7,581 nucleotides of DNA, taken from the NCBI GenBank assembly GCA_964497475.1, contig CAZCDM010000116.1, positions 1 through 7,581 on the forward strand, in the 5' to 3' direction. This document shows, piece after piece, positions 1 to 6,100 of this stretch. Source of the DNA: CAZCDM01 sp964497475. Its GTDB lineage: Bacteria; Planctomycetota; Phycisphaerae; SM23-33. Position 1 is the stretch's first letter; every line of letters starts with the position of its first letter. The notes under the pieces are model-generated. The model searched no databases and was not told the origin of the DNA. It saw only the letters and a program-made list of their open reading frames with translations. A program made the translations under genes and the position numbers.

Positions 1-43
1 CCGGCCGAAAATCAGCCGACCGAAACTCAGAAATCGCCATTTT

Positions 44-1495
44 TCAAGGTGCCCAACGGTTTTTCTGCCCGCGCGGTACGAGCGACGCCTTGCGGTCGGC
101 CGCGCTGATTGCGCGAATCACGCTTGCTGGCGGCGGCGCGGGAAACGCCCGCAGCACCGCAGCCTCGTCGACGGCATGGACGGTCTGGCCCTGCTGATTG
201 CGCTCCAGCAGCACCTTGCCCAACCCATCAAAGTAGACCGCAATCGGCGGGTGGTAATAGTCCCGGCGATCCTGGGCTTTGACGGCCTGGACGACCTGAC
301 CATTGTGCTGGATGACCTCGACGCCTTCCAGCGAAAAAATGCGCATCGGGAAATCGTTCATCGCCGGATCGTACTCCGCAAACGTGAAATGCGCCCCGAC
401 GACCACCTTGCCCTGCTTCATATTCGTCGCAATGAGCCTCGGCAGGATCATCTCCAAAGCAGTGGGCAGGTAGACCGGGCGGATCGCTTCGGGCAGTTGC
501 GCCGTGCGACGGGTCATATCGTGCGGCGGGCCGAACCCGGCGACGATGACATCATCCTGGCGGACGCCCTCGACGTTCATCACGCGACTTTGCTCGCCCT
601 GGCCGATCTGAATCCGCTCGCGCCATGCACCGGCCTGGGCGGAGTCATCCAGAAAGGCCTTCCGGAAGATCAGCACGATCGGCTCGCTCGGCCGGGCGAT
701 CATCGACCACTGCCGAACCCGCCAGCCGGGCTTATCGTTGCGGGTGGTCTGGTCGGCCACCATCATCTGCCAACCAATCGCAGCCTCGCCTTCCTTCAAC
801 AGAAACCACTCCGGCTCGGTGGGCATGAGCTTGGCCAGCAGCTCCGGCGTGAGCTTGGCCAGCAAGGCCCGGGCCGGTATGAGCCCCTTGCCCTGCTGGG
901 CGAGGAACTCAGTGGGGTCGTTGGTCGTCAATGAGGCGACCAGGCGCGACCAGATCTGCGCGACATCCAGGTCGAGGCGCTCGGCTGCATCGAGCTTGAC
1001 GAGCAGAAGCTGATCGGGGCTCTGCAACAGCCAGAGCTGACGAAAAACCATCGCCGGGGCGGTGATCGTGCGGCCGGCCAGAGCGAGCTTTTCCCGCTTG
1101 GAGATGCGCCCGGCCAACTCCAGTGCCTCCTTGCCGGCCACGGTGCGGATTTGCGACAGCGACACCTCCACCCCTTCAACCTGGGCGAGGTCCTGGATGA
1201 CCTTCTTCTTCCACGCCTCGAGATCAATCGGGGGCTTGAAGGACGAATCTGGCTTGACCTTTTCGACGTCCAGGCGGAGGAGCGTCTCGTTGCCCTGGGC
1301 ATTGACGATGGCCCACCGGGCCAATGCGCTGGACCCCTCGGGCTTGACACGCCGGGCCCCGCGGGGTGGCCGCAGGGAATATCCGTGAAGGGGGTCTTCA
1401 AAGCGAGAGGGCGAGCCGTCCTCGGCCGCGCGGGCCAGCCCAGGCAGCGACAGGCCAGCCCAAAGCCCCAGCAGAACAATCATCCGTCGATTCAT
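44..1495 (-). CDS. Exported protein of unknown function (483 aa, signal peptide)
   Basis: I do not recognise this protein. The start at 1495 was chosen over an in-frame ATG at 1654 because it gives a textbook signal peptide: basic MNRRM, a hydrophobic core of about residues 5-20, and an ARA|AED cleavage site after residue 23. A GGAG Shine-Dalgarno lies 9 bases upstream and a TATAAT promoter lies just beyond; the longer reading would run through both. It is therefore probably periplasmic or cell-surface, with no further membrane segment seen. After the signal, residues about 32-200 (DPLHGYSLRPP onward, then strand/helix alternation ending near residue 200) loosely resemble PsbP/DUF1795-type lipid- or ligand-binding folds; this is only an impression. 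A second region (about 225-430) is also mixed alpha/beta. The C-terminus is proline-rich then basic (PAPPPAS..RGQKNR). It is transcribed divergently from the dehydrogenase gene. The reading frame is intact and well supported; the function is unknown. Confidence 0.85.
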   Translation of the reverse strand: MNRRMIVLLGLWAGLSLPGLARAAEDGSPSRFEDPLHGYSLRPPRGARRVKPEGSSALARWAIVNAQGNETLLRLDVEKVKPDSSFKPPIDLEAWKKKVIQDLAQVEGVEVSLSQIRTVAGKEALELAGRISKREKLALAGRTITAPAMVFRQLWLLQSPDQLLLVKLDAAERLDLDVAQIWSRLVASLTTNDPTEFLAQQGKGLIPARALLAKLTPELLAKLMPTEPEWFLLKEGEAAIGWQMMVADQTTRNDKPGWRVRQWSMIARPSEPIVLIFRKAFLDDSAQAGAWRERIQIGQGEQSRVMNVEGVRQDDVIVAGFGPPHDMTRRTAQLPEAIRPVYLPTALEMILPRLIATNMKQGKVVVGAHFTFAEYDPAMNDFPMRIFSLEGVEVIQHNGQVVQAVKAQDRRDYYHPPIAVYFDGLGKVLLERNQQGQTVHAVDEAAVLRAFPAPPPASVIRAISAADRKASLVPRGQKNRWAP

Positions 1496-1504
1496 GGTTA
1501 CACA

Positions 1505-1508
1505 CTCC
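1505..1508 (-). promoter_or_regulatory. Shine-Dalgarno of the exported protein gene
   Basis: On the minus strand GGAG sits 9 bases before the ATG at 1495. It decides the start: the alternative in-frame ATG at 1654 would lie upstream of the promoter. Confidence 0.7.
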
Positions 1509-1531
1509 GTTGCAGGATTGACGTACCGGCG

Positions 1532-1560
1532 ATTATAGCTTTTCGTTTCGGCGTTTTCAC
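1532..1560 (-). promoter_or_regulatory. Sigma-70-type promoter for the exported protein gene
   Basis: Read on the minus strand, a perfect TATAAT (-10, plus-strand 1532-1537) follows GTGAAA (-35-like, 1555-1560, four of six consensus bases) with a 17-base spacer. Transcription would begin near 1525, giving a leader of about 30 bases that contains the Shine-Dalgarno. The -10 is an exact consensus match in a GC-rich context, which makes chance less likely. Confidence 0.6.
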
Positions 1561-1583
1561 GAAATTGTCTGCGGGATATTTGC

Positions 1584-1612
1584 TTGAGCCCGGCCGCCGT
1601 GGCAGCTACAAT
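1584..1612 (+). promoter_or_regulatory. Sigma-70-type promoter for the isopropylmalate dehydrogenase gene
   Basis: TTGAGC (1584-1589) and TACAAT (1607-1612) are separated by exactly 17 bases and match the -35/-10 consensus at four and five of six positions. Transcription would begin near 1619, about 47 bases before the start codon. It runs back-to-back with the promoter of the exported protein gene, so the two -35 elements lie about 25 bases apart and could share a regulator. Confidence 0.55.
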
Positions 1613-1653
1613 GCCCGCCTTTGACGCAACCACACCCCCTGCCCTACAGAGCA

Positions 1654-1658
1654 AAGGA
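1654..1658 (+). promoter_or_regulatory. Shine-Dalgarno of the isopropylmalate dehydrogenase gene
   Basis: AAGGA lies 7 bases before the ATG at 1666. This supports that start over an in-frame upstream TTG at 1621, which would add 15 residues unlike the family ahead of the conserved N-terminal strand. Confidence 0.7.
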
Positions 1659-1665
1659 ACAAACC

Positions 1666-2772
1666 ATGCTGAATCTTGCAGTCATCGGCGGCGACGGAAC
1701 CGGACCGGAAGTTGTAGCCGAGGGCCTGAAGGTCCTCGATGCGGTCTCCAAGAAGGTCGGCCTGGAGTACAAGACCAAGGACTTCAACGTCAGTGGCGAC
1801 CGCTACCTCGAACGCGGCGGCGACCCCAACGAGCAGACCGTCGAGATCATCAGCAAGGACGAAATCGCCGAGCTCGGCACGTTCGACGCGATCTACCTCG
1901 GCGCGGTCGGCCATCCGGACATTGCCCCCGGCATCCTGGAAAAGGGCCTGCTGCTTCGGCTGCGGTTCGAGCTCTCACAGTACATCAATCTCCGCCCGGT
2001 CAAGCTCTACCCCAACGTCTACACCCCGCTGAAGGACAAGACCCCCAAGGACATCGACTTTGTCGTCGTCCGCGAGAACAACGAGGGCATTTATACGGGC
2101 ATGGGCGGCGTGCAGTACAAGGGCACCCCGCAGGAGGTCTCCACGCAGGTCAACTGCACGACCTACTTCGGGGCTGAACGCGCCTGCCGCTACGCCTTCG
2201 AGCTGTGCAAGAAACGCAACAACCCCAAGGGCAAGATGGTCACGCTCGTTCACAAGGTCAACGTCCTGACGATGGTCGGGCAGACCTGGGAGAAGGCCTT
2301 CTACGACGTCGCCAAAGACTACCCCGATATCAAGACCGACTACAACCACGTCGACGCAGCCTGCATGTGGTTCGTCAAGAACCCCGAGTACTACGACGTG
2401 ATCGTCACCGATAACATCTTCGGCGATATCATCACCGACCTTGGAGCGATGATCCAGGGCGGCATGGGCGTGGCCGCGGGCGGCAATATCAACCCCAACG
2501 GCGTGAGCATGTTCGAGCCCATCGGCGGCAGTGCCCCCAAGTACACCGGGCAGAACGTCATCAACCCCATGGCCGCCATTGCCTCCCTGGCCATGCTGCT
2601 GCAGGAAACCGGCCGCAATACCGGCAACGAGCAGTACGTCAAGGCCGGCGACATGGTCGAAACCGCCATCACCCAGACCACGCCCAAGATGGACTCGATG
2701 TCGGCCGGTCGCATGGGCATGAGCACCACCGAGGTCGGCGACGCCGTTGCCGAAGCGGTCAGCAAGCTCTAG
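1666..2772 (+). CDS. leuB: 3-isopropylmalate dehydrogenase-type enzyme (isocitrate/isopropylmalate dehydrogenase family)
   Basis: The 368-residue cytoplasmic protein has the normal length for LeuB, which oxidatively decarboxylates 3-isopropylmalate in leucine biosynthesis. Visible hallmarks in order are: N-terminal AVIGGDGTGPEV (5-16); LLLRLR..NLRP with substrate-binding arginines R100 and R110 (95-111); VVRENNEGIYTG with R136 and Y143; the catalytic lysine in VHKVNV (K197); the metal-binding aspartates D230, D254 and D258 (HVDAA and FGDIITD); and the adenine-binding loop EPIGGSAPKYTGQ (284-296). The arginine-rich LLxLR element favours isopropylmalate (or a similar malate such as tartrate) over isocitrate. 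The coenzyme loop reads Lys-Tyr where NAD-dependent LeuB normally has Asp-Ile, which is unusual. No leuA, leuC or leuD is adjacent. Family assignment is firm; exact substrate and cofactor are inferred. Confidence 0.87.
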   Translation: MLNLAVIGGDGTGPEVVAEGLKVLDAVSKKVGLEYKTKDFNVSGDRYLERGGDPNEQTVEIISKDEIAELGTFDAIYLGAVGHPDIAPGILEKGLLLRLRFELSQYINLRPVKLYPNVYTPLKDKTPKDIDFVVVRENNEGIYTGMGGVQYKGTPQEVSTQVNCTTYFGAERACRYAFELCKKRNNPKGKMVTLVHKVNVLTMVGQTWEKAFYDVAKDYPDIKTDYNHVDAACMWFVKNPEYYDVIVTDNIFGDIITDLGAMIQGGMGVAAGGNINPNGVSMFEPIGGSAPKYTGQNVINPMAAIASLAMLLQETGRNTGNEQYVKAGDMVETAITQTTPKMDSMSAGRMGMSTTEVGDAVAEAVSKL

Positions 2773-2792
2773 AGCAAGGCGTTTCGCTCTAG
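2769..2792. repeat. Inverted repeat spanning the dehydrogenase stop codon
   Basis: CTAGAGC (2769-2775) and GCTCTAG (2786-2792) are perfect 7-base arms around a 10-base loop. The left arm contains the TAG stop codon. There is no T-run after it, so it may be a pause or processing hairpin rather than a classical terminator. Confidence 0.35.
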
Positions 2793-2823
2793 CCGACGCC
2801 CCACGGAAAACGCAGTCGATCCA

Positions 2824-2853
2824 CGCATGGCCGGGCTCCTGTCCGGCCATGTG
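2824..2853. repeat. GC-rich hairpin between the dehydrogenase and hydrolase genes
   Basis: CATGGCCGG (2826-2834) and CCGGCCATG (2843-2851) form a perfect 9-bp stem around GCTCCTGT. It extends by a G-U and a C-G pair to 11 bp (2824-2853). It lies in the 116-base gap between the stop at 2772 and the start at 2889. Possible roles are a U-tract-less terminator, a transcript stabiliser, or one copy of a dispersed intergenic palindrome. Only one copy is present in this window. Confidence 0.5.
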
Positions 2854-2888
2854 CCATGCACTGCGGCCCAACACCCCCCGGATGAATC

Positions 2889-3659
2889 ATGAGCGACCCG
2901 CTGGAAACGCCCGAGCTGCGAGAACTCGCCGAGGGGGTCTTCCTCCGCCAGGCGGTCGATAACATCGCCTGGGTCGACCTTGGCGGAGAGCTTCTGGTTA
3001 TCGACACCGGCGAGGCAGCCCCCGGCCTGGCCGAGGACGTCCTGAAGATGATCGACCAGACGACCGGCCAACCCCCGGCCGTCACCGTCGTCAACACGCA
3101 CACCCACTACGACCACGTCGGGCTCAACGAAACCTTCGCCGCCCGCGGGGCCCGCATCGTCAACGCCGAAACCCACCCGATGGACGACGACGGCCTGGAA
3201 CTCACCGGCCAGCGGCGCAAGGCCTGGCTGTTCCCCACCCCCGGCGTCCATACCGACACCGACTGCTGCCTGCTGCTCCAGCCCGACTCGATCCTCTTCG
3301 TCGGCGACCTGTTCGGCTGGGGGCTCTGCCCGCCCAACGGCCCGCTGACCGACACCCTGGCCCGGAAGATCGACGCGACCTGCCAACGCCTCATCGACCT
3401 CCACGCCCAAACCGTCGTGCCCGGCCATGGGCCTGCCTGCACCAACGCCGAGCTGATCCGCTGGCGCGAATACTTCCACTGGCTCATCGAGACCATCGGC
3501 CAGCACGTCGCCGCAGGTATGCGCGACGCGGACATCATCGCCACCGTCGAACCCCCGGCCGACATGCAACACTGGTGGCGATTCGTGCAATGGAAGCACC
3601 AGAACTCGGTCGAAAAAGTCCTCGCCCTGCTCCGCACCGGCTGGACGGGCCTGCCCTGA
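2889..3659 (+). CDS. Metallo-beta-lactamase-fold hydrolase
   Basis: This 256-residue protein belongs to the metallo-beta-lactamase superfamily. The metal-binding motif HTHYDH is at 71-76, followed by the third-ligand histidine H121 (GVHTDTD), the bridging aspartate D140 (LFVGDLFGWG) and the last histidine H180 (VVPGHGP). The set of ligands for a two-metal site is therefore complete. N-terminal VFLRQAVDNIAWVDLGGELLVIDTG is the usual opening sheet. No signal peptide is seen, so it is probably cytoplasmic. A long C-terminal segment (190-256, Trp-rich HWW..FVQWKHQN) may shape a specific substrate pocket. The substrate cannot be read from sequence; glyoxalase-II-like, quorum-quenching or other thioester/phosphoester hydrolysis are all possible. 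A weak GGA lies 6 bases upstream of the ATG. The DedA gene follows after 18 bases, suggesting an operon. Confidence 0.88.
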   Translation: MSDPLETPELRELAEGVFLRQAVDNIAWVDLGGELLVIDTGEAAPGLAEDVLKMIDQTTGQPPAVTVVNTHTHYDHVGLNETFAARGARIVNAETHPMDDDGLELTGQRRKAWLFPTPGVHTDTDCCLLLQPDSILFVGDLFGWGLCPPNGPLTDTLARKIDATCQRLIDLHAQTVVPGHGPACTNAELIRWREYFHWLIETIGQHVAAGMRDADIIATVEPPADMQHWWRFVQWKHQNSVEKVLALLRTGWTGLP

Positions 3660-3677
3660 ACTCCCCCCCCCACTGCC
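3660..3677 (+). other. Intercistronic spacer with a nine-C run
   Basis: The 18 bases between the hydrolase stop and the DedA start contain C nine times in a row (3663-3671) and no Shine-Dalgarno. The two genes are in the same frame, separated by the TGA and five codons, so translation of the second may depend on ribosomes arriving from the first. Confidence 0.6.
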
Positions 3678-4379
3678 ATGACGCCTCGACGCAAAACGCA
3701 CATCAAACTCGCCGTCATCATCGCCGGCATGGTGGGCCTGATCCTCGGGCCGTACTTCCTCTGGCACGAGCCGATGGACGCCTACTTCGCCTCGCAGCAG
3801 TTCCAGGACTGGGTCACCTCGGCCAGGCCCTACGCCTGGGCCATCGCCATCGGGCTGCTCGTCGGCGACCTGGTCCTGCCGATACCCGCCTCGGCGGTGG
3901 TCGCAGCCGTGGGCGTGATTTACGGCACGTTCTGGGGAGGCGTGATCGGCGCGGCCGGCTCGTTCCTGGCAGGAATCGTCGCCTATTGCTTAGCCCGCCT
4001 GGTTGGTCTCAAGGCCGCCCGGTTCCTCGCCAGCCCGCAAGACCTGGGCGACCTGCAACACTTCTTCGACACCTGGGGCGTGGGGGGCATCATGGCTTCG
4101 CGCGCCCTGCCCGTCGTCCCGGAGGTGCTGACGTTCCTGGCCGGCCTGGGCAGGATGCACCTCGGGCGGTTCCTGCTGGCCCTGGCCGTCGGGGCGATCC
4201 CGATGGGGTTTCTGCTCGCCTGGGCCGGCAGCGCGACGCGGACCTCATCGACGCTGCTGCTGGTGCTTACGCTCACGCCGGCCGCGATGTGGTGCGTCTA
4301 CCTGCTCTGGACCAGATCGTCCAAGCCCCGTCCACCTGCCTCACCGCAAGGCCCCACGGCACCACATTGCGAACGATGA
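3678..4379 (+). CDS. DedA/VTT-domain family membrane protein
   Basis: This 233-residue integral inner-membrane protein has a VTT (SNARE-associated/DedA) domain. DedA-family proteins support membrane homeostasis, and some move lipid carriers or phospholipids across the membrane. Hydrophobic segments fall at about 10-29, 52-66, 68-106 (re-entrant-like, containing DLVLPIPAS), 134-158, 163-183 and 191-211. The VTT signature includes LPIPAS (67-72), the glycine-rich YGTFWGGVIGAAGS (82-95), and SRALPVVPE (141-149), where R142 and P145 match the conserved arginine/proline motif. The acidic residue often seen after the first proline motif is absent here, with PIPAS in its place. A 20-residue Pro/Ser-rich hydrophilic tail (213-233) is probably cytoplasmic. 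It is probably co-transcribed with the upstream hydrolase. No Shine-Dalgarno precedes the start, and M18 is a possible alternative start. Confidence 0.82.
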   Translation: MTPRRKTHIKLAVIIAGMVGLILGPYFLWHEPMDAYFASQQFQDWVTSARPYAWAIAIGLLVGDLVLPIPASAVVAAVGVIYGTFWGGVIGAAGSFLAGIVAYCLARLVGLKAARFLASPQDLGDLQHFFDTWGVGGIMASRALPVVPEVLTFLAGLGRMHLGRFLLALAVGAIPMGFLLAWAGSATRTSSTLLLVLTLTPAAMWCVYLLWTRSSKPRPPASPQGPTAPHCER

Positions 4380-4849
4380 GATTCTGCTTCGCAAACCCCT
4401 TGCGGGCGACGTGGTCTTCGACGTTGGCCTGACGTCTACCCCGTTGACATCGGCCTCATTTGCTTGGTCACGCTTGTCCATACGGACTCACTTCGTTCGC
4501 TTGCAAGCCGTGGAGCGGGTAGCGCGAGCGCCCATGCGGCATCTTGCTTACCGGCGGAATGATTGGAACGCCACGGCGTGGCTGCTGAAAACCTTGACAG
4601 CCGTGATCGGCTGCGGGAGTATCAGCGCGGTACGTTGGCTGGCGGCGATATTGACCTGGCCATGCCGTCTTGCTGTCACCCTGAGCGAAGCCGAAGGGTC
4701 TTTACGCGGAACGGCTCGTCGCCATTTGGCCGCAGAGGCAGCCGCGGCTTGTCTCCTCGAGTTAATCTTTTCCGCCATGACCAATCCTGTCGTGCCCTCC
4801 ACGTTTTATAGCACATGCTCCTTGATGGCCATCGAACTCTATGCTACTA
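4380..4849. other. Gene-poor intergenic stretch left of the insertion sequence
   Basis: I see no convincing gene here. Open frames exist on both strands but lack ribosome-binding sites, family motifs and consistent codon use, and the longest plus-strand frame runs straight into the antisense of the transposase. It contains a dispersed-repeat copy (4677-4700), a 10-base palindrome GCTTGCAAGC (4499-4508), and a short protein-like stretch (about 4563-4667, ERHGVAAENLDSRDRLREYQ) that follows an in-frame stop and could be a gene remnant. Base composition is less GC-rich than in the preceding genes. Confidence 0.5.
4677..4700. repeat. Copy of the dispersed CCCTGAGCGAAG..CGAAGGG repeat
   Basis: CACCCTGAGCGAAG followed by CCGAAGGGTC is the core of an imperfect palindrome found in intergenic DNA of many unrelated bacteria. 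It is best known because its spurious translations (HPERSRR, LSEAEGS) recur in protein databases; both appear here in two plus-strand frames. ACCCT/AGGGT form the outer 5-bp stem. No function is established. Confidence 0.7.
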
Positions 4850-4864
4850 GCCCGGCCATAATTT
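4844..4864 (+). repeat. Left terminal inverted repeat of the insertion sequence
   Basis: Matches the reverse complement of 5935-5955 at 20 of 21 positions, the only difference being G at 4850. The outer six bases may be target sequence. The transposase stop codon (4863-4865) overlaps its inner end. Confidence 0.8.
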
Positions 4865-5949
4865 ATGCTGCATGGCGAATATCTTTAACGTCGAAGTTTT
4901 TCCGTACCCTGGCTGGCTGTTTCTGGATACGCCGCATCGCCTTTCGCGACGTCTGTTCCAGTTGGCCCTTGCGGCGTGAGTCCGGCCGTTTGCCGATTTC
5001 CGCCTTGAGGTCGCAATTCAGATATTCATCCGGATTCAGGTCCGGGCTGTAGCTGGGCAGATAAAACAGTTCGATCTGATCCTGATGTTGGCCAACCCAA
5101 TCTTTGACGACACGAGCATGATGAACGCGAAGATTATCCAGTATCACGAAGACCTTCCGGTCGGCCGAGCGAATCAGCCGGCGGAAAAAGGGTATCAACG
5201 TCTTGGCGTTGAGCCGCTGGCGATAAAACATAAACCGCACCTTCCCTTGATTCGTCACCGTCGCGATCATGTTCGTTTTCTCCGGCGTGCCCTTGGCTCG
5301 CCGCACAGGGGTTCGGCCTTTCGGGGCATAGCCGCGACCGTTGACGTCGTCGCTCCGCAGGCCTGTTTCATCGCCCCAGTGTATTTCTGCACCTTGCTGG
5401 CGGGCCTTTCGCTTGATTTCGGGATAGGTCTCGTTCAGCCATTTCCGTACCGCCGGCTCGCTTCGCTCGTACGCCCGCCGCACCGGCTTCTGCGGCGTAA
5501 AGCCCCAACGCTTCAGATACCAGCCCACCGTTCGGATCGGCAGATCAATGCCAAACTGCTGGGCGATAAGCTGCCGAACGGCATCGCGGGTCCACAACGC
5601 GAAGGGAAGCTTCAACTGGTCTGGACAGCGATCCGTGATGCAACGACGAATCGACTTTTCCTGTTCGCCGGAAAGCCGCCGGCCGCTGCCCGTCGGCCGA
5701 CCCGGCGCATCGGGCTTGAGGGCCTGCATGCCGCCCGCCTTCCAGGCCTGGATCCATTCGCCCACCGTATTACGATGGGCACCGACCAACGGTGCGATTT
5801 CTCGACGAGTCATGCCCTTGCGAAACATGGCGATCGCCTGTTTCCGGCGTTCGTGCAGTTCCGAAGGGCCCAGCGTCCGTGCGTTCTTGAGTTCCATGAA
5901 TGCGGTATATCAACATCTCGATAAATAGCAAGACAAATTATGGCCGGGT
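4850..5949 (-). mobile_element. IS630-family insertion sequence, apparently complete (about 1.1 kb)
   Basis: The left end GCCCGGCCATAATTT (4850-4864) and the inverted right end AAATTATGGCCGGGT (5935-5949) match at 14 of 15 positions. Both ends are flanked by TA (4848-4849 and 5950-5951), the target duplicated by IS630/Tc1-mariner elements. The inverted match continues six bases outside each end (CTACTA), either because the true termini lie further out (4844 and 5955) or because the target itself was a palindrome. A single intact transposase gene fills the element, and its stop codon overlaps the left inverted repeat. Nothing indicates decay, so it is probably a recent insertion and possibly still mobile. 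Confidence 0.85.
4863..5897 (-). CDS. IS630-family transposase (DDE, intact)
   Basis: The 344-residue protein is full length for IS630 transposases, which cut and paste their element into TA dinucleotides. An N-terminal helix-turn-helix that binds the terminal repeats spans about 15-55 (FRKGMTRREIAPLVGAHRNTVGEWI). A second winged-helix-like part with the usual WTRDAVRQLIAQQFG and WYLKRWGFTPQKP follows (101-138). The catalytic triad is visible as D176 (HWGDETG), D254 (VILDNLRVHHA) and E291 (YSPDLNPDEYLN), with 36 residues between the last two. The basic tail QKQPARVRKNF is typical. There are no frameshifts or internal stops. The gene fills the element from a few bases inside one end to the other. 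No Shine-Dalgarno precedes the ATG, as is common where transposase expression is kept low. Confidence 0.93.
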   Translation of the reverse strand: MELKNARTLGPSELHERRKQAIAMFRKGMTRREIAPLVGAHRNTVGEWIQAWKAGGMQALKPDAPGRPTGSGRRLSGEQEKSIRRCITDRCPDQLKLPFALWTRDAVRQLIAQQFGIDLPIRTVGWYLKRWGFTPQKPVRRAYERSEPAVRKWLNETYPEIKRKARQQGAEIHWGDETGLRSDDVNGRGYAPKGRTPVRRAKGTPEKTNMIATVTNQGKVRFMFYRQRLNAKTLIPFFRRLIRSADRKVFVILDNLRVHHARVVKDWVGQHQDQIELFYLPSYSPDLNPDEYLNCDLKAEIGKRPDSRRKGQLEQTSRKAMRRIQKQPARVRKNFDVKDIRHAA

Positions 5950-5955
5950 TAGTAG
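5935..5955 (-). repeat. Right terminal inverted repeat of the insertion sequence
   Basis: Partner of 4844-4864 (20 of 21 positions). It lies about 38 bases upstream of the transposase start. The last six bases (TAGTAG) may be target DNA rather than the element. Confidence 0.8.
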
Positions 5956-6000
5956 TAATCATTGCGACTGTCATTGCCGAAGAAGAAGCCCATCCCTGTG

Positions 6001-6015
6001 ATCCGCAATGCGGAT
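6001..6015. repeat. Short perfect palindrome ATCCGCA-A-TGCGGAT
   Basis: Seven-base perfect arms surround a single central A, in the non-coding gap between the insertion sequence and the ATPase gene. The loop is too small for an RNA hairpin without losing pairs. It could be a dimeric protein-binding site; no other copy is seen in the window. Confidence 0.35.
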
Positions 6016-6053
6016 GTCATTCGCAAAGACTGGCCCAGACCGTGCCTGATTTG

Positions 6054-6069
6054 ACCCCGTCGGGGTTTT
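6054..6069 (+). terminator. Small terminator-like hairpin upstream of the ATPase gene
   Basis: ACCCC (6054-6058) and GGGGT (6062-6066) form a 5-bp stem with a GTC loop, followed by a short T-run (TTTT to 6069). The stem is short for an intrinsic terminator. Its position, just before the promoter and palindrome of the ATPase gene, would block transcription arriving from the left. Confidence 0.4.
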
Positions 6070-6072
6070 GCC

Positions 6073-6100
6073 TTGAAAGATACTGGAGTCCTTGTAAACT
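6073..6100 (+). promoter_or_regulatory. Candidate promoter of the ATPase gene
   Basis: TTGAAA (6073-6078) and TAAACT (6095-6100) are spaced by 16 bases; each matches consensus at four or five of six positions. The -10 lies within the left arm of the large palindrome, so transcription would start near 6107, in the palindrome's centre. The short leader would then carry only the right arm and the Shine-Dalgarno. Confidence 0.4.

Noticed and set aside
5..30. Near-direct repeat CCGAAAATCAG / CCGAAACTCAG with a 15-base period
   Set aside because: Only two short imperfect units at the window edge, and no sign of a CRISPR or iteron array.
176..934. Plus-strand frame of 252 codons opposite the exported protein
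   Set aside because: Antisense shadow. The minus-strand gene has a promoter, Shine-Dalgarno and signal peptide.
1975..2874. Long minus-strand frame of 299 codons over the dehydrogenase gene
   Set aside because: Mirror frame of a GC-rich gene. Its composition is rich in G, V, D and H, as expected from antisense codons.
2769..3767. Minus-strand frame of 332 codons over the hydrolase gene
   Set aside because: Shadow of the metallo-beta-lactamase gene, which carries all metal ligands on the plus strand.
4471..4560. Possible structured RNA or tRNA-like folding in the GC-rich segment with GCTTGCAAGC
   Set aside because: Several short complementary arms are present but no cloverleaf, CCA end or known RNA motif could be assembled.
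4411..5052. Plus-strand open frame of 213 codons
   Set aside because: It passes through the LSEAEGS repeat artefact and then runs antisense to the transposase. There is no Shine-Dalgarno or motif.
5085..5924. Plus-strand open frame of 279 codons inside the insertion sequence
   Set aside because: It lies fully antisense to the intact, motif-bearing transposase gene and has no features of its own.
5920..6066. Minus-strand frame ending MGFFFGNDSRNDYY just at the right end of the insertion sequence
   Set aside because: Protein-like composition for a few residues, but only about 23 codons from its ATG, no ribosome-binding site and no recognised family. The fact that its stop coincides with the insertion point is not enough to call a disrupted gene.
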